Numbered from the stretch's first letter, positions 33,770-47,179 are shown. The stretch is DNA of 64,000 nt from Vespula vulgaris (GCF_905475345.1 NC_066586.1:6920400-6984399); one strand, 5' to 3'. Notes: generated from the sequence alone by a model not told the origin. Numbers and translations are program-made.

Positions 33770-35694
33770 GTACGTAAGTATATGTATACCATCGCGGGAA
33801 AACGTGACGATACGTAACATGCTAAGATGAAAAAGATGATCGATGCAATATATATCGAGATTCTTTTAAACACGTTTTTTTTTATCGAATCACCGATTAC
33901 GTGCATGAAATACTAAAAAGCGCGTGCATGCGTACAAACGAATAAAGGATGATATTAAACGCGTAAATCGATCGATCGATTCCATTCATTTCAATCTTCT
34001 TCGATCGAAACAAACCTATTCGTTGTTATATTATACCTTCTATTACGATAATCGAATATAAAATATTATAGCTGCTTTGACGACGTTAACGGTTCATTTT
34101 CCGAAGTTAACGGCTCACGCGTGATGTCTCGAACGAATGGAGAACAAAGTGGTCGTTACTCGGGTACGTAAAATAGATCAATCGTTCTTCCTGTCTCGTC
34201 GTTGAAATTTTTATTAGAAAAGCTGCTAAATACGTGTACTGCGCAAAATAATTTTTTTAAAAGAACAGTTACTTAGAAAAATATAAAAGTGAGAAATTAT
34301 CTTTTTAATTCGATACGAAAATTTAAGTACATTATTAATAATTAAAACTCGTAAATACAAGTGAACAAATTTAAAATACGATAAAATGTAATAAAGGAAT
34401 TACTGGTAAACGATTTATTACTTAGTAAACAGCTATAACGATGAAACCAAAAATTTTAATCCACCAGATCTTAATATAGAAGGTTCGAAAGGGGCTTGTG
34501 GTTGGATAGAATAGGAACAAAGGATGGATTATATTCCTGCGGACTATGTCTTAAGGTCCCTACGATATTATGATTCGTTTAGAACAATGGACTCCGAGCT
34601 TATCGTCACTCGCACTCGCGTCGAGAACCTATTGCATATACAGTGAAAATCTATATACAAGAATCTATATAGAGTGTCCATTACTTTTCGTTAATGTTTC
34701 TCTATGCCGACGAATGATTTTATCGGCGAATCGTATTGTCTTCTTCCATCTAAATGTTTAGAAAGAAAAAGCGATAAAGGACAGTTATAAAAATGATTAC
34801 GACCGGAGTATATAAACATATACGATCTATCAGTTTTTATCATCGAAAAGCTATTATAAGGAATATGCATTCCTAAGTATTTCCATCATTTAAAACGTAT
34901 GATTAAAAATAAAATAGAAACAAAAGTAGGTTGCACATCTCTGATAAATAACGAACGGTTTCGTGCTTCGCATCGATCTCTTTGGAAACACGAAGGCGTC
35001 TCGACGTCGACGTCGACGTAATAGGCGGCATAACTAGAACAACCAACATCTAACCTCGATCTTTTTCTCATAATACGTACGTACCTATTTTGTTCTAGAG
35101 TTGACAGAAAAAAGGAAAAAAAAAAAGAAACAGAAAGAAGAAAATAAAGAATGCAATCGTACGATCTTCGAATTTGTCTTCGTTTATAACGATACCGATT
35201 AAAAGTCTGTTAAATAAAACGTTCTAAGATAGCAAGTGAATTATTTTTAATTAACGTAAGATAGCTAAAAAAGAATTTCTTCGGAGCGCGAAGAGAGACC
35301 TCGAATGTTTCTGGGAAATCAGCTGCGCTTCTCACAGCGTTGGACGTCATCGACGGAAGTCGCACGAGTCGCACGCACAAGCAAAGAAAATCGATCGGAA
35401 CGGTTCTACGAGAGCACAATTTCGCGAAATCTAGTTAGCTGATATTTCCAATTGAACCTTTCGATGATATGAGTAATCTCAAATATTTCTGTTTCAACGT
35501 TTTCGTATTGAAATTAATTCAATTTTCGTATCGAACGATCTCTTTCTTTAAAATTAATACGATTTTTTAAATTATTAAACGAAAATATTAATCGTTAGAA
35601 AAGAAATAAACAAAAAAAATGACAAATAAAAATAAAAGCCAAACAAGACAAAGTTTAAATAAATTTTTGGTTTCATCGTTAGTATAAAAAACGA

Positions 35695-35697
<3 letters not shown>

Positions 35698-35753
<56 letters not shown>

Positions 35754-35755
35754 TA
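35698..35755. repeat. TA microsatellite
   Basis: About 23 uninterrupted TA units. Confidence 0.95.
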
Positions 35756-36280
35756 AGAAGGGATCGAAGAAAAATAGTAGCCCGATTCGATGGGACAGGA
35801 AGCAGATCGATCTAGCGCGACTCGGCCTTCGGTTGGCAGCGCCACTCGCGCGAGAACGACATCAGACGGCGGTGGCTGTGACGGCGTCATAATAATAATC
35901 CGACGGTGGTATAACGGCGTCGTCGTCGTCATCATCGTCAGCGTCGTTACCATCATCGTTGCCAGTGTCGTCGTTGTCTAGCGTTATATATTTCGTTTTA
36001 ATTTACGACCTAGTACCGACCTAGTAATGACCTAATTGTGACCTACTCCCGATTATTTGACTCCTAAATCCTTTGAGGTACCCAAATGTTACACGCGATA
36101 TTTTAACAAAGAAAAATTAGGACCTATATTACATCTCCATCTCACTTCTTTATATGAAAGATAAAGAGAGCGATAAAGAGCAATGATAAGTTCGAGGATC
36201 GATCGCCCCGAGATCATTTTTTCCTCCTTTTCTTTGAAATCGTAAAAGGAAGGGCGCCACCGAGGATGACGATGACTCAC

Positions 36281-36370
36281 CTCGTCCTGCGCGCTTCTCG
36301 CCCCTGAATCCTGCTGTTGCCGAAGAAGAGTTGCAGCTTTCCTTGAGCTCCTTCAAATAGGTAATGACCA
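36281..36370 (-). other. possible non-coding first exon with strong donor
   Basis: A GC-richer minus-strand stretch ends at 36281 before a consensus GTGAGT donor (CAGGACGAG before it). All three frames are open for tens of codons, but no ATG sits in a frame that would fit the NDRG acceptor in phase 2. It could be a 5' UTR exon of the NDRG gene, which has ATGs in exon 2, or part of another transcript. The exon start is unknown. Confidence 0.25.
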
Positions 36371-36540
36371 AATGAAGAGATAGTAGTCGACGATAATAAC
36401 GACGGCGATGACGACGATAACGATGACCAAGAGAGTTTCTCCTTCCCCTCTCGGATTTCCCTTCCGTTCGACCTTGACGACTACCCGACCAACAGGCAAA
36501 GATGGAGATTCCCTTTGTACTACTTCTCTCTTATTCTCTT

Positions 36541-36558
36541 TCTTTCTTTCTCTCTATT

Positions 36559-36633
<75 letters not shown>

Positions 36634-36658
36634 GTCTTTCTTTCTTTCTTTCTTTCTT
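36541..36658. repeat. long TC/TTTC microsatellite
   Basis: About 118 bp of TC with TTTC interruptions, ending in TTTC units. Confidence 0.95.
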
Positions 36659-36659
36659 G

Positions 36660-36870
36660 TTTTATGTTTCCACGTACAGTATCAGAGAACGTACCGCGAA
36701 CGAGACCGACGAGCCGAAACGTGTTCTCGTAGGCACCGCACGATCACTATTGGCTCGATCGCACGGCTTCGACCACGGACTGGTCAATGAAATGCGCGTC
36801 TTTAGCTGCGCGGTACACACCGGATCGAACCGGTTACGGGCCGTCTCTCGACATCTGCCCATTCATGCGA
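36660..36870. promoter_or_regulatory. CpG-rich segment with CCAAT box
   Basis: About 200 bp of CpG-rich sequence next to a long TC repeat. On the minus strand it holds GAGCCAATAG, a CCAAT-box-like motif near 36750, upstream of the candidate donor at 36281. Frames are partly open on both strands without good splice borders. It reads more like a promoter than an exon. Confidence 0.2.
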
Positions 36871-38234
36871 GAACTTTCTTTCCTTTACTCGTATGATATT
36901 ATCTTACCTACTTCAAATATTAAGACCAATCCTCTTCAACCTATTCATAAACAATACCGAGCGAGTAGAGAGCATAGATGTCGACATCTGTGTTACGATA
37001 TTATCATTGATATTGTACAAGATTTGAAACCTTTTTATCGATCGAAGGTAAATCTAGAAATGAATATTTCATGATAACGTTTCTTCTTTATCATCGACGT
37101 AAAAGTTACTTCACGCGATCTTGGATCCCATTTTTTCTCTAATTTGGTTTTTTTACCGTGTTCTACAATGGCACGTATATTTTATATGTAGATGTTAATA
37201 CGATATTGCCGTCAATCGTATAAAACTGTAAAATCACGGATTTGATAATTTTTGACATTTTTTAACAAATAAAACCGTTTTCCAATAAAAACCGCAAGTA
37301 ACGATTTGGTAAAACAAACGGTTGCCAGTGATATATATATATATATCGTGATGATGGCGTTCAAACGATTCAATTGTTTATTGATCCTGGCCATGTTCAA
37401 TTGATTAAGCAAACAAAGGAAAAGCAAACTTGCAGAGAAAATAAAAAAATTGCAAAAAAAATGTTGCAAGGGATGGGTGAACGTACAATTAAAAACCGGA
37501 CCGTGTAAACATTACAATCGATTGTCGCCGATTCGGCAAAATTATCAATACGATCAAAAAATGTGTTGTGCGAACTTAAAATAAATAAGTTAATAAAGTT
37601 CGATCTACAATCGAATCATTTGTTGAATCATCACGACTATCTTACCGACACTGTCTATATCTCTATCTCGATCGGTAAAGTTTTATAAAAAAGCATGATT
37701 CTTTTTGATTTGTTTTACAGATTACATTATTATAATGTGACGAATTGGCTAGATATAGTGAGATCGATCTAGTCAAATCCAGTTAAAAGATAATGACGCA
37801 AAACAAATATTCATGACTGCGTGCAGGTATATGCAAACTAATTGCTTTCTGTTTCTTTTTTTTGTTAACACTGACCTAGAATGAAAATAGTAGAGAATTA
37901 CTTCTGGAAAATGTGTTTTTCACGTATTGTTTAATTAATCCACTGTCATTCATCTTAATGTCTACTATTCCTTTTTATTATCGTAGTTAGTCGAATATAA
38001 AAAGAACGTAAGAAATGGGTAGTTTAGAAGTGCTCTCGAAATGGAATTTAAATAGAACAAGGCTCTGTCTTATAGAATACGTTCAGGCACGAGTGAGTAA
38101 ACAAGCAATAAAGAGACGTTGTAAACAGAGGTAACATTTTGGAAACGATGAGTACTCGGTTAAGGGTGCAACTAAAGATTTCTCTCTCTTACACACATTC
38201 ACACACACTCCCTCCCTCTCTTTCTCTTCCTCAG

Positions 38235-38282
38235 TTGCATCCTTCTTTAGAGTGCTTGCGTTCAAGCTGGCACGACACAAAG
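38235..38282 (+). CDS. candidate small plus-strand exon (unassigned)
   Basis: 48 bp (16 codons) from a pyrimidine-rich acceptor TCTTTCTCTTCCTCAG to the donor AAAG/GTAAAC, reading LHPSLECLRSSWHDTK in phase 0 to 0. Border quality is good, but the pyrimidine tract is part of a TC microsatellite, so the acceptor could be accidental. No neighbouring plus-strand exon was found. Confidence 0.2.
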
Positions 38283-38734
38283 GTAAACGAGAATATCTCC
38301 TCTCCAAGCTACGACCGGCGTGTCTGAGGTAATCCTCCCCGGAGATTACCTGGACGCGAGCGTACCTTTATTTATGTTCGGTTAAAGGGATTTTAATACA
38401 CGTCTACCATCGTCAAGCGCAATAATTCAGAAGGACAGGCAAGACGTTAAAGGCGACATGGCACTAACCAATGAAGATGCCATCCTGCTGCTTGTTGGTT
38501 GTTAAAGAAAATTTGCATAGACGTAAAAGTGAAATAACACTTTCCCAAATCCGCCCAAGAAATTCGTCTATCCCTCTTTTAACGAGCTAATCTCCTGCTA
38601 CTCGACGGCTTCTAGACCACCTTTTTCTCAGGATTATAGCTACTATTATCGACCTTAACTCTGACGAGCTTCGACAAAGTATTCTCGAGACACGAAGGAA
38701 TATGTCTGCTTGTCTATCTATTTGTCCATCCGTC

Positions 38735-38764
38735 CGTTTGTCTGTCTGTCTGTCTGTCTGTCTG
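38735..38764. repeat. TCTG tetranucleotide tract
   Basis: About six TCTG units. Confidence 0.9.
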
Positions 38765-39015
38765 CCTACTTGCTTGCCTTCTTTTTCTTAAACTTACTTC
38801 CATCTTTCACGAACGAACGATGCGATTTTCTCTTTCGTAAGAACTCTGACAATGAGATAAGTTCAAGAACGAAATGTAGTAGATATTCTTTTTGAAGTAA
38901 AACTTCTTTAGCCATGGTAGCGTAAGTTTACTCGGGCGGAACGAAAAGTGAAACGCTTCTCCTACCAAGAAGCCGAGAGTAGAAAGAGAGAGGAAACATT
39001 CCTCTCTCTTTTTCT

Positions 39016-39031
39016 CTTCCACTCTCTTTCT

Positions 39032-39082
<51 letters not shown>

Positions 39083-39090
39083 TCTCTCTC
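39016..39090. repeat. TC microsatellite
   Basis: About 40 bp of perfect TC with imperfect ends. Confidence 0.9.
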
Positions 39091-40523
39091 TACTTCGTCA
39101 CATGCTTGCGTAATGGATACTATTCGTATTCGTATTGTAGTCTGAATATTATACTTCTATTACACGATAACAAGTATTTTTCTCGAAAATTATGATATTA
39201 CATGAGTTTTAATATGTTCAAACAAAGGAGCATTGAACGCGTCCAAGCGTTTCGGAAATGACAAAAGGTTAATAACCCTTTGCATACAAACAACGTTCAA
39301 AAAGTGAATTGGAAAGTAGATGGGAGTAACTATCTAGGAAGGAGACATTGAAGACATGCGCTGAGTAAACTTTAGTCGATTTACCAACTACATCAAATGT
39401 TTGAATCGAGTACTTATACACAATCCAGGTATAGTGTCGACAAGTTGAAATGCATTCACTGGTATGGATGATTCATAACATTCAGGAGTACTCTCTAGAA
39501 CCTCTAAGTAAGGATTCATCAGCTGCCTTGGATAACCGAATGTATATGAGTTAACTGTACTATCAATAAATAGAAATGCATCAAATGTTGCTAAGATAAC
39601 ACTCACAATTTAGAATTGTCCATTGAGAATTGAGAAAATAATTTGTTAACAATAAACTTGATAAAGTTCGCTTTATTTATGATCGAATGTAGATTAAATA
39701 ACAATTCAATCAACCAATATAATCAATCCATTCTGAGTTCAATAGACAATAAAATCATATCAGTTGCGTAAAAGCTTTACGTTTATTGTTACAATCACGA
39801 ACAAGAGAAATATGTCCTTCAAAAACTCTATAAAATGACGATTATAGATATTGATGGATTATCTTATGAAATCACGCTTTTCGTCAATAAAATCTATAAT
39901 ATAACAAATAATATAACGTCGCAGATTTTTTTGACAAATGATATTTTAGGCACATGAGTTCAAATTAGATCATATTAAATATGATGATAATGGAAAGATG
40001 AAACGTGTTTGACAGTTCTTAGATTCACCAAAAATTAGACGAAAGACGAGGACGAAAGTTACTGTCTTCGTTCAGATAAATAATTTCTGTCGAACAGCAG
40101 TGCTTTTAGAAAGACGTACATCTAGTATTCCATTAAATATTAAAAAAAAACTATTATTACCAAAAGGAATCAGTTGCTACTAGTACTTGTTTCAACCAAT
40201 ATCACAAATCTCAAGAAAATATTTTTAGTCAGGTCGTTTACGAAAACATTATCACAGCAACCATTATCACAACAACTAATTTAACATTATCACGAGGTAC
40301 GAACATCAAGATCTATATCGTATAAGAAGTAATAATTCAAAATTTCATTACAATCGAAAACCAAATTCAATAACTAGTTTACAAGATGAGTTTTAATCAG
40401 TGATGAATATTAATCAGTTAAAGATATGGAATAATTGTTTAATCGATTTTATGACACACAGAAGAGAACTTTCGCTTTGATTATTTAATTGTCAAAGTCT
40501 GCGGGTTCACTTTGTGTACATGG

Positions 40524-40589
40524 ATGATTCAGTAATGCAACGATCTAACTTTTTGAATGATTCAGTAATGCAACGATCTAATTTCTTGC
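40524..40589. repeat. 33-bp tandem duplication
   Basis: Two adjacent copies beginning ATGATTCAGTAATGCAACGA with only a few mismatches near their ends. Confidence 0.9.
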
Positions 40590-43198
40590 TATTATTAAAG
40601 ATGTGTCTGAAGAATGAAATAATGATAGACATTTTTAATTTTGATCGTGTTGTATAATTTAAATATTTAAATATAAAAGCTGGAAGAATAGCTATTTATA
40701 AAAACTCAAATGATGGGACAAATTTCTAATATGAATTAAAATTAAAAAAAAAATTCTACTTGCAAATGTTCATTCCACGATAGAAATTGACGATTTTCGT
40801 ATAGCCCAATATCAATTATTCACATACAAATTATTCACGAAGTCTTGCTATTGAGATTGTAAAATTATTGAGAAGAAATTTGAGCAAATTACCAGTGGTT
40901 CAACATTAATTTGATTAAAAAATTTTGATTTAGAAGAAGCAAAATCATTCGTGATATTTTTAAAGGAAATATTCGATTTGAAATTAAATTCTGATAGGTC
41001 AAGCATTATAATTGATGCACTATTCGCAATTTATATCTTAATTTTTTTTATATAATCTTATAAAATTTGTTTTATTTTATTTATATAAATCATTGGAGAT
41101 TAGCGAATAAAGATTAAAACATTTAATTTAATTACTATATTTATATACCGCATTACAGTCTCTTAATTCCAAAATCTAATATCCTGAAACTTATTCGCAT
41201 TAAGAAAAATTAATGGTTTTGATATTAAAAAAAAAAGAAATGATAAAAAGTTTTACTTCCAACGCGCGAGAGTTCTATGCACCAATTTTTTCCCCTGTTC
41301 TTTTTTTCCTCTCTCTCTCTTTCTACTTACTTAAACGTACACGAGTACCTATAAATTTCATTTCGGGGAGCACGGTATTAAAATTCCACGTATGTATGCA
41401 CTCATGTACGTCACCGACTTCCCCATAAATCTCAAGCGGCGATAAGAGGGCGAACGCAATCGATAAGAGCAAACCTCACACGAACCATCTCTCAAGCAAT
41501 ACTTGCTACTCCAGCATATACACTTCCGCATAGGTTCAGCATGAGTCGTCGACCTTCGATACGGTTCGATTATTTTTCTACCGTAAGAATCACGATTGTG
41601 TTCCCTTCTCTCCTCTTTTACCAATTTATTGCCTTCTCGTTTTGAAGCAGCTATTTCTCTAACTTCTCCTCGTTATCTACACCACCTTCTATTTCACGAA
41701 GAAAAATAATATATCGAACGAGGAGAATAGTAAAAAAGAAAAAAAAAAGAGGAAGAAAAAATAAAAACAAACAATCTTTGGCTTCGTTTCCGTTTAATGA
41801 ACTTGCCTTCTAGGCGATACTTTTAGCAATTAACATCAAAGTAAATAAGAGTGAAAATGATCGAAACGCGATAAGGTTATACCCCTCGACTATAAAGTGC
41901 TTTCTCTTTAGTGATCAGTCTGCGGCATTTCGTGTAATTATTTCAACATAATGAGAAGGGCTGCCGTTCGGTTAGATATCACAGAAAGCTAAGATTACCT
42001 TCGTTTGGAGAATATGCAATAATTAGGTGCGATGGTACTAAGTACAGTGTGTGCATTATGCCATCCTTAGTTACTATAAGGGGTAGAATGTACAAGGACG
42101 ATGAGAGTAACTGTACTTAGCCCAGTTTCATGCAATTAGGATTAATTACATCTGAGGAAATGCCGACGGATTTGCAATTCTCTTGGATACGTTCGATGAA
42201 CGAACAGTAAAACGTACATTTTGATGAGAGTCAAATTTTCTTTATCAAAGATCTTTATCATTTTTCTTTAAATAAAATTATGAAACAATATATTGCTGTT
42301 GTCTACAATATATATATAATATTTTTATTAAAAATTCTTGCTTATTGATTATTATTAGCTATGGCTATAACAACATAAATGAACAAGAATTTTTAAAAAG
42401 CTTTATCATCGATTGCTGAAAAAAATACTTTTTTGTACATTTCAAAGATAAATTATGTAAAAGCTACTATAATCATTTTAATCTCATTTCAAAGATAATG
42501 AAATTCTCTATAACTTTTCGCTCGAATAATCTTTATTACAGAATAATTTTTTAAGAAAGCATCCTTCGACTCATATTTATAAAAAATCTTTTGTTCAGAA
42601 TTAAATGTTTTATAAAGTTTCAAAGTATGCCGGAATCGTTTGAATCCATTTTGTATATATATCCTATCATAAATATTAAATTTATATGTAATTATAAATA
42701 CAGTATAATGTTATTATAAATACAGAAATTATTGATTTATATCCAAATAAATTATTGCTTCTTGATATTTATCACTTCCTAATGATATATTCTATCCTCG
42801 TGAAAAGTTTGATATTTCGGTAACCCGCATAAATTTCTTCACGTTCAGCGATCGAGAGAAGGCGATGATTTCCGATCCTTGTGTGAAGAGATATAAAGTA
42901 ACTCTCAGAGGTAGAACGTGCAAGAGCACAAGGATGTAGATTCAGTGTTTCCGGTCAAAGAGCACCGGTTTATGGTATCATGATCGATAGGGAAACATCC
43001 GTGGGAGGTATGGAAGTAGAAAAAGAAGAAGAAGAAGCAAAAGAAGATGAAAGATGCGACGGATGTGAGCGAAGATGTAAAAGAAACGAAGCAAGACGAG
43101 ATGCGTTTCGAGATCCTTTTACGAGACTTGGTTATGCGAGGCGCGAGCGAACACGAACGCGAAACGAGCGAGAGCAAGTCGAGCTATACCTGAAGGCT

Positions 43199-43296
43199 TC
43201 TTTCCTTCCTTCCTTTCTTCCTTTCCTTCCTCCCTCCTTGTCTCCCTCTCCTCACCTATACAATCTTCATCCCGAAACGATACGTATGTATGTGTG

Positions 43297-43350
<54 letters not shown>
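43199..43350. repeat. CCTT-rich tract and TG/TA compound microsatellite
   Basis: TTCC/CCTT units at 43199-43250, then TG followed by about 20 TA units at 43288-43350. Confidence 0.85.
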
Positions 43351-43352
<2 letters not shown>

Positions 43353-44554
43353 TATATATATGGTATTTCTCTAGCAAGTATATCCATCATAAAAATGTAT
43401 ATTTATGCGTACTTCCGTTGCCCTGCAACAAGAATATACATATATTGTTACGACATGCCAACTCTCTTTTCTCTCCCTCTCTCTCTCTCTCTTTCTTTTT
43501 GTCTTTCTTTCTTTCTCTCTCTCTAAGGTCTCAGTTACCTTAAACTTGCTCCTACCATAGGATACTCATGGAATACGAAAGATGCTCTGCGATCGTACTA
43601 TAAGCGTATCCCGTTCTTCTTCTACATTTTCCTCTTCACCACACTTTGAAATTGTTCAAATCGCACGATCTAAACTATCTCCTTTTTGTTCTTAGACGAC
43701 ATTTTCTTTAAGAAACGTTACTCCTCCGTCGACCGCACGTATATAATAACGAGGAAACATATTACTCGAGGAATCCAAATGTTATACTAGTCTCGTTCAT
43801 GCAAATCGAGCTCATGGCTCGTGGTCAAACGCGGCAAAATTTTAATTCAACGTTTTGCGAGATTGCCCTTAACGCGAAAGTTTGTCTCCGCATGGAGACT
43901 CATCTAGGTAGATACGTAGGTAGGTTGCTTGGTTGCTTGGTAGATATGTATGTATGTATGTTGCCGCTGCTTGCGAAACGTCGTGTGCTACGCGGAGAAG
44001 CAGAACTGCACTGGCAGACACGTGAAACCACTCAAAATGGTAATACGAAAGTTCAAAGACTTCCTCGTGGCTGTTCGCGCTATGATAATTTTGGACCCTC
44101 TGATACACACGTGTGTTTTATAATACAGACGAGTAACTGTAAGAACACGTTCTCTGGACTTTCCTCCGAGGTATCTCGATTTAATGAATTTTTTTCCATT
44201 GAATAAATAATGCTCCTTAAAATGAATATTTAATCTGGAAAATTTTACCAACATAAACACAAATTTGAAATAATTCAATCGATCAAAGTAATCTAATTAT
44301 TAAGACGAAACGAACTTACACGGCACGTTTAGTTAACAGAATTTAATTATTTTTAAAGGTTCAAACGATTCGCTACATAAAATATTCTATTTTAAACACT
44401 CACATTAGATCAATTATATTCTATATCACTCGTGATTACATTCATCTAATTATTTCTAATATTATCCATGTTCTCTTTAATCGAGTTTCGTAAGCTTTTA
44501 ATTACATTTATTTCATTTAAATACATTGACAGGATCAATTTCCAATTAATTTAC

Positions 44555-44602
44555 CTTTCATTTCGAACATGCTCATTTTGCCATAGATTTGCGATAAACG
44601 TT
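44555..44602 (-). CDS. weak candidate exon, minus strand
   Basis: Acceptor TTTCTTAGTTAG and donor AAAG/GTAAAT enclose 48 bp. In phase 2 it reads TFIANLWQNEHVRNE and would follow the 47138 exon. In phase 0 it reaches a TGA after nine codons (NVYRKSMAK). Another reading contains MSMFEMK from an ATG. With three possible stories the evidence is thin. Confidence 0.2.
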
Positions 44603-45009
44603 CTAACTAAGAAATTCATCTAAATATTTTTTATCTACATATTTTTTTTTCGTTGGTACCATTAAAATATATCTGCAGAATCTTACTGACAATGAATAAA
44701 GGACAGAACAACAACGTACGAAGGTCTACTTTGATCAAGCCGTGAACGTTTCGACTAACTTTCCAGAAACGTTGCTGCTGAAAGCAGTTGGAAAACTTTC
44801 GACCGCAAGGACAGTGAGAGCTACGTATACTGGCAGAGAACAGAACGAAATAGAAGCACGTTATCGTCATTTGTATCCTCTCGCGATGCTCGCATAAATA
44901 TTAGATAGATACCGAAACACACGCGTGTTCACTCCTACATATATCATATCCATAGTTTGCGAGACAACGGACCAAATTGCGTATTAATATTAAACGTTCA
45001 GAAAACTGT

Positions 45010-45012
<3 letters not shown>

Positions 45013-45066
<54 letters not shown>

Positions 45067-45097
45067 TACACATATCACGTATGTACCAAGACGTCTG

Positions 45098-45136
<39 letters not shown>
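45013..45136. repeat. TA microsatellite and AAT trinucleotide tract
   Basis: About 21 TA units at 45013-45056 and about 13 AAT units at 45097-45136. Confidence 0.9.
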
Positions 45137-46261
45137 TCAATAACATGACAATGCTCTCGCTGGCTTGGGATGATTCATATGGAAATGATATAATAGATAA
45201 ATGATATAACGAGCTAAATTATACCTAACAAATCTAATTCTGAACGTTTAATTACTAATTCCAAATTATTGTGCGAATTAAGTATCATCCTTGATTAGTC
45301 ATTGTATATATGTTCGTGAAAACGATCACTGGGGTAAATTTCCTACGATCGTTTGGTCGTTTCGAAGGTACTCTTAGGGAATTTATCGTATCTCGCCGAC
45401 GGGTACTTGCATCCTTCTCTCGAAAATCCCAAGAGCGTCGCTTGACCTTTCGGTTAACGAAAAACACGAGAGCAATAAGAAAATCGATTCGTAGAAAAAA
45501 GAGAAAAAAAGGGGAAGAAAAGAAAAGGAAAGGAAAGAAAAAGATAGAGAGTCGATCGGGAATTGTCCGTAAGATTTTTTTATTCTACTTTTTCTTCTTC
45601 GATTTTCCATCTACATAGGTAATTAATGAAAGGTAAAAAAGAAAAACTTTCAAAATAAAAACAACATATCCATTTGATCACGATTTAAAGAAAATAAACA
45701 AAGGAATAAAACGAAACTTCGCGAAAACTTAATAGTACAAATGTAGATGGAAGAGAAAGTTTAAAAAAATATTTTCGATAAATTATTACGTGTAAAATTC
45801 GTGAGGATGTCGCGAACTAAATGTTCTGCGAACGATTGTTCGAAGAATCTCCTTTTGATAAATACCTCGAAGAAAAGATGTCGGCTTCGAGTCGACGAAC
45901 GAGTTCTGTTGAGTTTAAAGGAAGGAGTCAACTGTGAAGAAGGAGAAGATAAGAGGTAAGAAGAAGAGACGACGGAAATCGTGAGGAAATTACGACGGCT
46001 TTTAAAAGGACGCGTTTTCGCATAAATAATTCATCGAGCACGCGATCCCAAGTCCGTACGGTAGAGAAGAAGAGATGGTAAAGAGGAAGAGGGAGCAACT
46101 TCTTCCTCTGTGCTTCTCCTTCGAACAACTCGATGCAACACGACGACGCGACGTCTCATACAGCTTGGCGCTTTCCGCGAAGCTCTTCGCGCGGTTTCCA
46201 CCCACGAGGCAAATCCTCCTAGTAAAGTTTGGAATTTGTACGCACAATTATGTAAATGCTG

Positions 46262-46372
46262 GAAGATTCTCTCTCTCTCTCTCTTTCTTCCTTTTCCTCT
46301 TTCTCTTCCTCTTCCTCTTTCTCTTTCTCTTTCTCTTTCTCTTTCTCTTTCTCTTTCTCTTTCTCTCTCGTA
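46262..46372. repeat. TC and CTCTTT hexanucleotide tract
   Basis: TC core followed by about ten CTCTTT units, a higher-order form of the TC repeat. Confidence 0.9.
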
Positions 46373-47137
46373 TGATTTAAACTACTTGTAAAGCTCTACG
46401 AAAGCTCGCTTTCGTTAGTTACTCGTAACTTTTTGTAAATTCGCAAAAGACAAAGAAAAAGGAAAAGGTTCTATTTCGTGTAATCTTGACAAATCGAGCG
46501 AACGGCTTTACCAACGTGACTGAATAAATATACGGAATCGAGAAGGATAAAACGACAGGGAAAAGGGTTAAAAGAAATGGTCCGAGGCTTGAAGGAATTT
46601 TCGAGATTAACTTCGACGAGAGTACTACTTTGATTGAAATTAATAGTGTCGATTGAAAGCAACGTTTAATTTATATCAATTTTTCCTGTCTTTCCGTCGT
46701 TGTTCGAACAGAGAAAAATAGAGATTTGATTCAAGTAGAATTTGTAATCCCATATGAATCGATAGGGTGTGCGAGTAAAGAGAATTTCTACATTTACGAT
46801 CGTCTTGCATTTCACAGGAAAGTCGATTCACAAGGACACGTTGATACGTATCTGTTCATTCGAGGAACAAAGTCGGTGCAAATTTTATCGCTGAGAAAGC
46901 AGATACGAAACGTAGACATGAAACCTAAAGAAGTGAAAAAAAAAGAAAGAAAAAGGAAAAAGACGTAAAGAGAAATAGAAGGAGAAAGGGGGAGGAAAAG
47001 GAGGAGGCCAGATCCCCGGACTTTGCGGCTTTACTTAAGGATTCTATTTGTAGTAAATATTTAATGATAGAACCGATGGAATTTGCTGATCAATGTAAAC
47101 CCTCTTTCGGGTCGTCCAACTACCAAACGGAGCTTAC

Positions 47138-47179
47138 TTGCTGTGGACCAAATTCCCTCCTGCTCTTTGATAGGCTAAC
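47138..47179 (-). CDS. candidate 42-bp internal exon, minus strand (unassigned gene)
   Basis: A micro-exon between a strong acceptor (CTTGTGCCTCTCACAG) and donor CAA/GTAAGC. Its length is a multiple of three, so inclusion never shifts frame. It reads LAYQRAGGNLVHS in phase 2 or VSLSKSRREFGPQQ in phase 0; the third frame has a stop. Both phases match one of the readings of the candidate exon at 55761. A cassette exon is plausible but unproven. Confidence 0.4.

Larger units (their letters stand above)
32971..44554. other. mostly non-coding, upstream of NDRG
   Basis: Holds the candidate donor at 36281, the CpG-rich segment at 36660-36870 and the weak plus-strand exon at 38235. Microsatellites are at 35698-35755 (TA), 36541-36658 (TC), 38735-38764 (TCTG), 39016-39090 (TC) and 43199-43350. 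From about 39.4 to 41.2 kb the sequence has fewer CpGs than its surroundings and contains a 33-bp duplication. No intact transposon protein is visible there. Confidence 0.5.

Noticed and set aside
36408..36896. 162-codon plus-strand open frame
   Set aside because: Its centre is a Ser-Leu run translated from the TC microsatellite; no splice borders or conserved content.
41358..41624. 88-codon minus-strand open frame with several cysteines
   Set aside because: The cysteine spacing fits no family I know, and donors and acceptors are poor.
42980..43543. 187-codon plus-strand open frame
   Set aside because: Made largely of translated GAA, CCTT and TA/TC repeats (Glu, Phe-Leu-Pro, Tyr-Ile and Leu-Ser runs).
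43545..43592. Minus-strand segment before GTAACT that could continue the candidate exon chain
   Set aside because: The acceptor lacks a pyrimidine tract; the phase match alone is weak evidence.
43799..44206. 135-codon plus-strand open frame
   Set aside because: Mixed composition, GTAT repeats inside, no recognisable domain and no partner exons; the overlapping minus strand is equally open.
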